Shown: piece by piece, positions 7,970 through 9,909 of the stretch
Numbering within the stretch: the first letter of the stretch is position 1
How the letters are laid out: every line of letters begins with the position of its first letter
Assembly (NCBI GenBank): GCA_003563255.1
Contig: PWSL01000390.1
Span: 1 to 9,909, forward strand
Origin: Desulfonatronospira sp.
GTDB taxonomy: Bacteria; Desulfobacterota; Desulfovibrionia; Desulfovibrionales; Desulfonatronovibrionaceae
DNA: 9,909 bases
Reading direction: 5' to 3'
Notes under the pieces: model-generated
Told to the model about the DNA's origin: nothing
What the model saw: only the letters and a program-made list of their open reading frames with translations
Databases searched by the model: none
Program-made: the position numbers and the translations under genes

Positions 7970-8012
7970 CACTATAGCGAAAATTATTTATTGACCTCCG
8001 GGGACTTGCTCT
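7970..8012 (+). repeat. Truncated copy of the 9541 MITE-like element
   Basis: The sequence CACTATAGCGAAAATTAT, a short A/T stretch, then TTGACCTCCGGGGACTTGCT matches the left end of the element at 9541-9585 almost base for base. The match begins at the TAA just before CACTA and stops near 8012. No right arm is found before the next gene, so this is a left-end fragment. It occupies a quarter of the 163-bp gap between two plus-strand kinase genes and may separate their transcription. Confidence 0.75.
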
Positions 8013-8095
8013 TTTGCTGCCGAATTTTTGAAGCATTTGCAGATTAGCAACCGGTTTTCGGTCCAGAATCATGAAATGCAGGAGGAACTATCTTG

Positions 8096-9517
8096 ATGCC
8101 AAGCAATCAACCCAGGGTGCTCATAGTGGATGATGAGCCTGAGAACATTCAGCTCCTACTGGAAACTTTAAAACACGAGTGTATTATTACAGCAGCCAAA
8201 AACGGGGAAAAAGCCCTGAGTATGGCCTGTTCAGATAAACAGCCGGATATCATTTTGCTGGATATAATGATGCCCGGCATGGATGGTTATGATGTCTGTA
8301 AGGAGTTGAAATCCAGGGAAGAGACCAGAGACATCCCGGTGATTTTTATTACGGCCCTGGACAGCGATCATAATGAAGAAAAAGGCCTGAACCTCGGTGC
8401 TGTTGACTATATATCCAAGCCTTTCAGCCCGGCCATTGTTCAGGCCAGGGTTAGAAATCATCTGGAACTGCATAGATCCCGCAAAGAGATCAGCAGGCTG
8501 TTTCGCTGTGTGGAAAACAGCGCGGATACCATAGTTGTTACAGACACCGAAGCAAATATAGAGTATGCCAACCCGGCATTTACTCAAAAGACAGGTTATA
8601 CCCAGGAGGAAGCACTGGGCCAAAAACCCAGCATCCTGAAATCCGGGATGCATGATGATTCTTTTTATGCGGATATGTGGCAGGTAATTACTTCAGGCCG
8701 TGTCTGGAGCGGAGAGATTCTGAACAAAAAGAAAAACGGCAACCTTTACTGGGAGGAGGTTTCCATAGCACCAGTCAAAAATCCCAGGGGTGAAATCATC
8801 AATTATGTAGCTGTCAAGAAAGATATATCCCTCCGCAAGGATCTGGAGCGCATGAAAGAAGACGTAGAGCGAATCATGCGTCATGATCTAAAAACTCCCC
8901 TGGGAGGAATCATCAGCCTGCCCGATCTTCTTCTGGACGATGACAACCTGACCCAGGAACAGGAAGAATTCATCACTTTGATAAGGGAATCCGGCTGGCG
9001 CATGCTGCGCATGATTGATACCTCCCTGGATCTGTTCAAGATGGAAACAGGAGACTATATCCCTGATTTTCGCGATGTTGAAGTTGTGGCAGTGTTGCAG
9101 ACGGTCCTGGATGAGATTGAACCTGCTTTTAAAAGTAAAAAAGTTCAGCCTGTCATCAACAAAAATCTCCAGAATAACAGTGGCTCTGTTTGGATGAAAG
9201 GCGAGGAGCACCTGTTTTACGGCATATTATCCAACCTTATAAAGAATGCATTTGAGGCTTCGCCGGAAAAAGAACAGGTCAGCATTAACCTGATGGACAC
9301 ACCTCATCCGGCCATCTCAATTGAAAACAAAGGCGTGGTCCCATTGTCCATTCGTCCACATTTTTTCCAGAAATACATGACACACGGCAAGAAAAGCGGA
9401 ACCGGACTGGGGACATATTCTGCAAGACTCATGGCCAACACCATGGGTTATGACCTGCAACTGAGCACCTGCGATGACAAAGGCACTACAACCCTGACTT
9501 TGACAGTGGCCGGTTAA
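8096..9517 (+). CDS. Cytoplasmic REC-PAS-histidine kinase
   Basis: This 473-residue soluble protein begins with a receiver domain (about 6-125), with VDDEP acidic residues, Asp56 in LLDIMMPGMDG, Thr86 and Lys108 (SKPF). A PAS domain with its C-terminal PAC motif follows (about 133-245: ENSADTIVVTD, YANPAFTQKTGY, VKKDISLRKDLE). HisKA has His263 in MRHDLKTPLGG. HATPase_c has N box SNLIKNAFEA and G2 GTGLGTYSARLM. The G1 region reads IENKGVVP rather than DxGxG, a form I recall from kinases with the GTGLGTYSA G2 box, so it is probably active. No membrane segment or DNA-binding domain is present. The frame opens with TTG at 8093, but the ATG at 8096 has GGAGGA (8081-8086) 9 nt upstream and is preferred. 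The N-terminal receiver suggests its kinase is controlled by phosphate from another kinase, plausibly the adjacent CHASE kinase (inference). Confidence 0.92.
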   Translation: MPSNQPRVLIVDDEPENIQLLLETLKHECIITAAKNGEKALSMACSDKQPDIILLDIMMPGMDGYDVCKELKSREETRDIPVIFITALDSDHNEEKGLNLGAVDYISKPFSPAIVQARVRNHLELHRSRKEISRLFRCVENSADTIVVTDTEANIEYANPAFTQKTGYTQEEALGQKPSILKSGMHDDSFYADMWQVITSGRVWSGEILNKKKNGNLYWEEVSIAPVKNPRGEIINYVAVKKDISLRKDLERMKEDVERIMRHDLKTPLGGIISLPDLLLDDDNLTQEQEEFITLIRESGWRMLRMIDTSLDLFKMETGDYIPDFRDVEVVAVLQTVLDEIEPAFKSKKVQPVINKNLQNNSGSVWMKGEEHLFYGILSNLIKNAFEASPEKEQVSINLMDTPHPAISIENKGVVPLSIRPHFFQKYMTHGKKSGTGLGTYSARLMANTMGYDLQLSTCDDKGTTTLTLTVAG

Positions 9518-9540
9518 GAACTTTTTCAACACTCAGATAA

Positions 9541-9694
9541 CACTACAGCGAAACTTATGATTGACCTCCGGGGACTGGCTCTCCCCGCACTTATTTTTTC
9601 CAATAAAACCAAGATCATTTTTAATAAAATAAGTGCGGGGGTGCCTGTCCCCAATTGAGGTACAATATTATATTTTATAAGTTTCGCTGTAGTG
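9541..9694. mobile_element. Nested-palindrome MITE-like element
   Basis: Perfect 18-bp terminal inverted repeats, CACTACAGCGAAACTTAT (9541-9558) and its complement (9677-9694), enclose a 154-bp element. Inside lies a second inverted repeat: GGGGACTGGCTCTCCCCGCA plus CTTATTTT (9570-9597) against AAAATAAGTGCGGGGGTGCC plus TGTCCCC (9626-9652). ATAA directly flanks both ends (9537-9540, 9695-9698) and may be a target duplication. The AT-rich interior has no room for a protein, so any movement would need a transposase from elsewhere. It lies between convergent genes, where the folded transcript could also act as a terminator. Confidence 0.7.
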
Positions 9695-9772
9695 ATAAGG
9701 GTTTGTCATAAAATAAGTTTTATATAATGTTTGCAATAAAATAATCCGGCCTGTGTGTCACAAAATCATATT

Positions 9773-9805
9773 CAAGTAGGTGTCGAAGTACCTGTCCCAC
9801 TTATT
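9773..9805. repeat. GGGACAGGTAC-type REP-like motif
   Basis: On the minus strand this reads AATAAGTGGGACAGGTACTT followed by CGACACCTAC. It shares the ATAAGTG and GGGACAGG cores with the other palindromic repeats of the window, but in a different arrangement. It lies just after the stop codon of the minus-strand gene at the right edge. Motifs of this kind are, as I recall, often dispersed in genomes that carry REP-associated tyrosine transposases. Confidence 0.45.
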
Positions 9806-9810
9806 CCTCT

Positions 9811-9909
9811 TCACCATTCCCTGGGCTGAAACTTCTCGTCATTGCGGATCACCACGGTTTCTCCACTTTGGGCCAGGACGTACAGGCCCTTGCGGTAGGC
9901 AAAACGAGC
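9811..9909 (-). CDS. 3' end of an unrecognised protein (partial)
   Basis: Reading the minus strand from the window edge gives 32 residues (FAYRKGLYVLAQSGETVVI near the edge, ending DEKFQPREW) and a TGA complementary to 9811-9813. The frame is open from the edge and alternates hydrophobic and charged residues like a beta-rich domain end. The codon use looks normal. I do not recognise the family from so short a piece. It is convergent with the REC-PAS kinase gene, about 293 bp away, with the MITE-like element between them. Confidence 0.6.
   Translation of the reverse strand, partial: ARFAYRKGLYVLAQSGETVVIRNDEKFQPREW

Noticed and set aside
7815..8072. Minus-strand open frame of 85 codons overlapping the end of the CHASE kinase gene.
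   Set aside because: Half of it is antisense to the conserved kinase tail and the rest crosses the repeat fragment at 7970-8012; it has no recognisable motif.

Overview
The window is a block of membrane signal-transduction genes from a Gram-negative bacterium. Multi-domain hybrid histidine kinases, triple periplasmic solute-binding modules, moderate GC and dispersed GGGACAGG-type palindromes together suggest a deltaproteobacterium (Desulfobacterota, possibly Desulfovibrionales-like). This assignment is an inference from style; no ribosomal or taxonomic marker is present.

Layout. Positions 1-159 (+) look like the 3' end of an unrecognised gene, followed by a terminator-like hairpin (170-193). 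A roughly 325 bp intergenic stretch with a palindromic repeat (395-478) precedes a small soluble protein of unknown function (520-960, +). Convergent to it lies a large BvgS/EvgS-type system on the minus strand. Its sensor half (5479 down to 3101) has a signal peptide, three periplasmic binding domains and one membrane helix. Its kinase half (3055 down to 1070) has HisKA, HATPase, receiver and Hpt domains. The two halves are in the same reading frame, separated by one TAA codon plus 15 sense codons, so they appear to be one hybrid kinase broken by a nonsense codon or split into two proteins. The receiver domain carries an insertion built from an 8-nt tandem repeat.

A 443 bp divergent spacer (5480-5922) holds half of a palindromic repeat, a hairpin with a T-run, and a possible structured leader. 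It leads to a CHASE-domain histidine kinase (5923-7932, +), which has no receiver or Hpt domain but shares a C-terminal helical tail with the split kinase. After 163 bp, which includes a truncated repeat copy, comes a cytoplasmic REC-PAS-HisKA-HATPase protein (8096-9517, +). A nested-palindrome, MITE-like element (9541-9694) and another GGGACAGG-type motif fill the convergent gap before the 3' end of an unrecognised minus-strand gene (9811-9909).

How the genes may work together (inference). Two membrane sensors would read periplasmic signals: the triple binding-domain sensor and the CHASE sensor. The split system contains a full His-Asp-His chain. The CHASE kinase needs a receiver from another protein, and the neighbouring REC-PAS kinase offers one. 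No DNA-binding or enzymatic output domain is encoded here, so the final response regulator must lie elsewhere.
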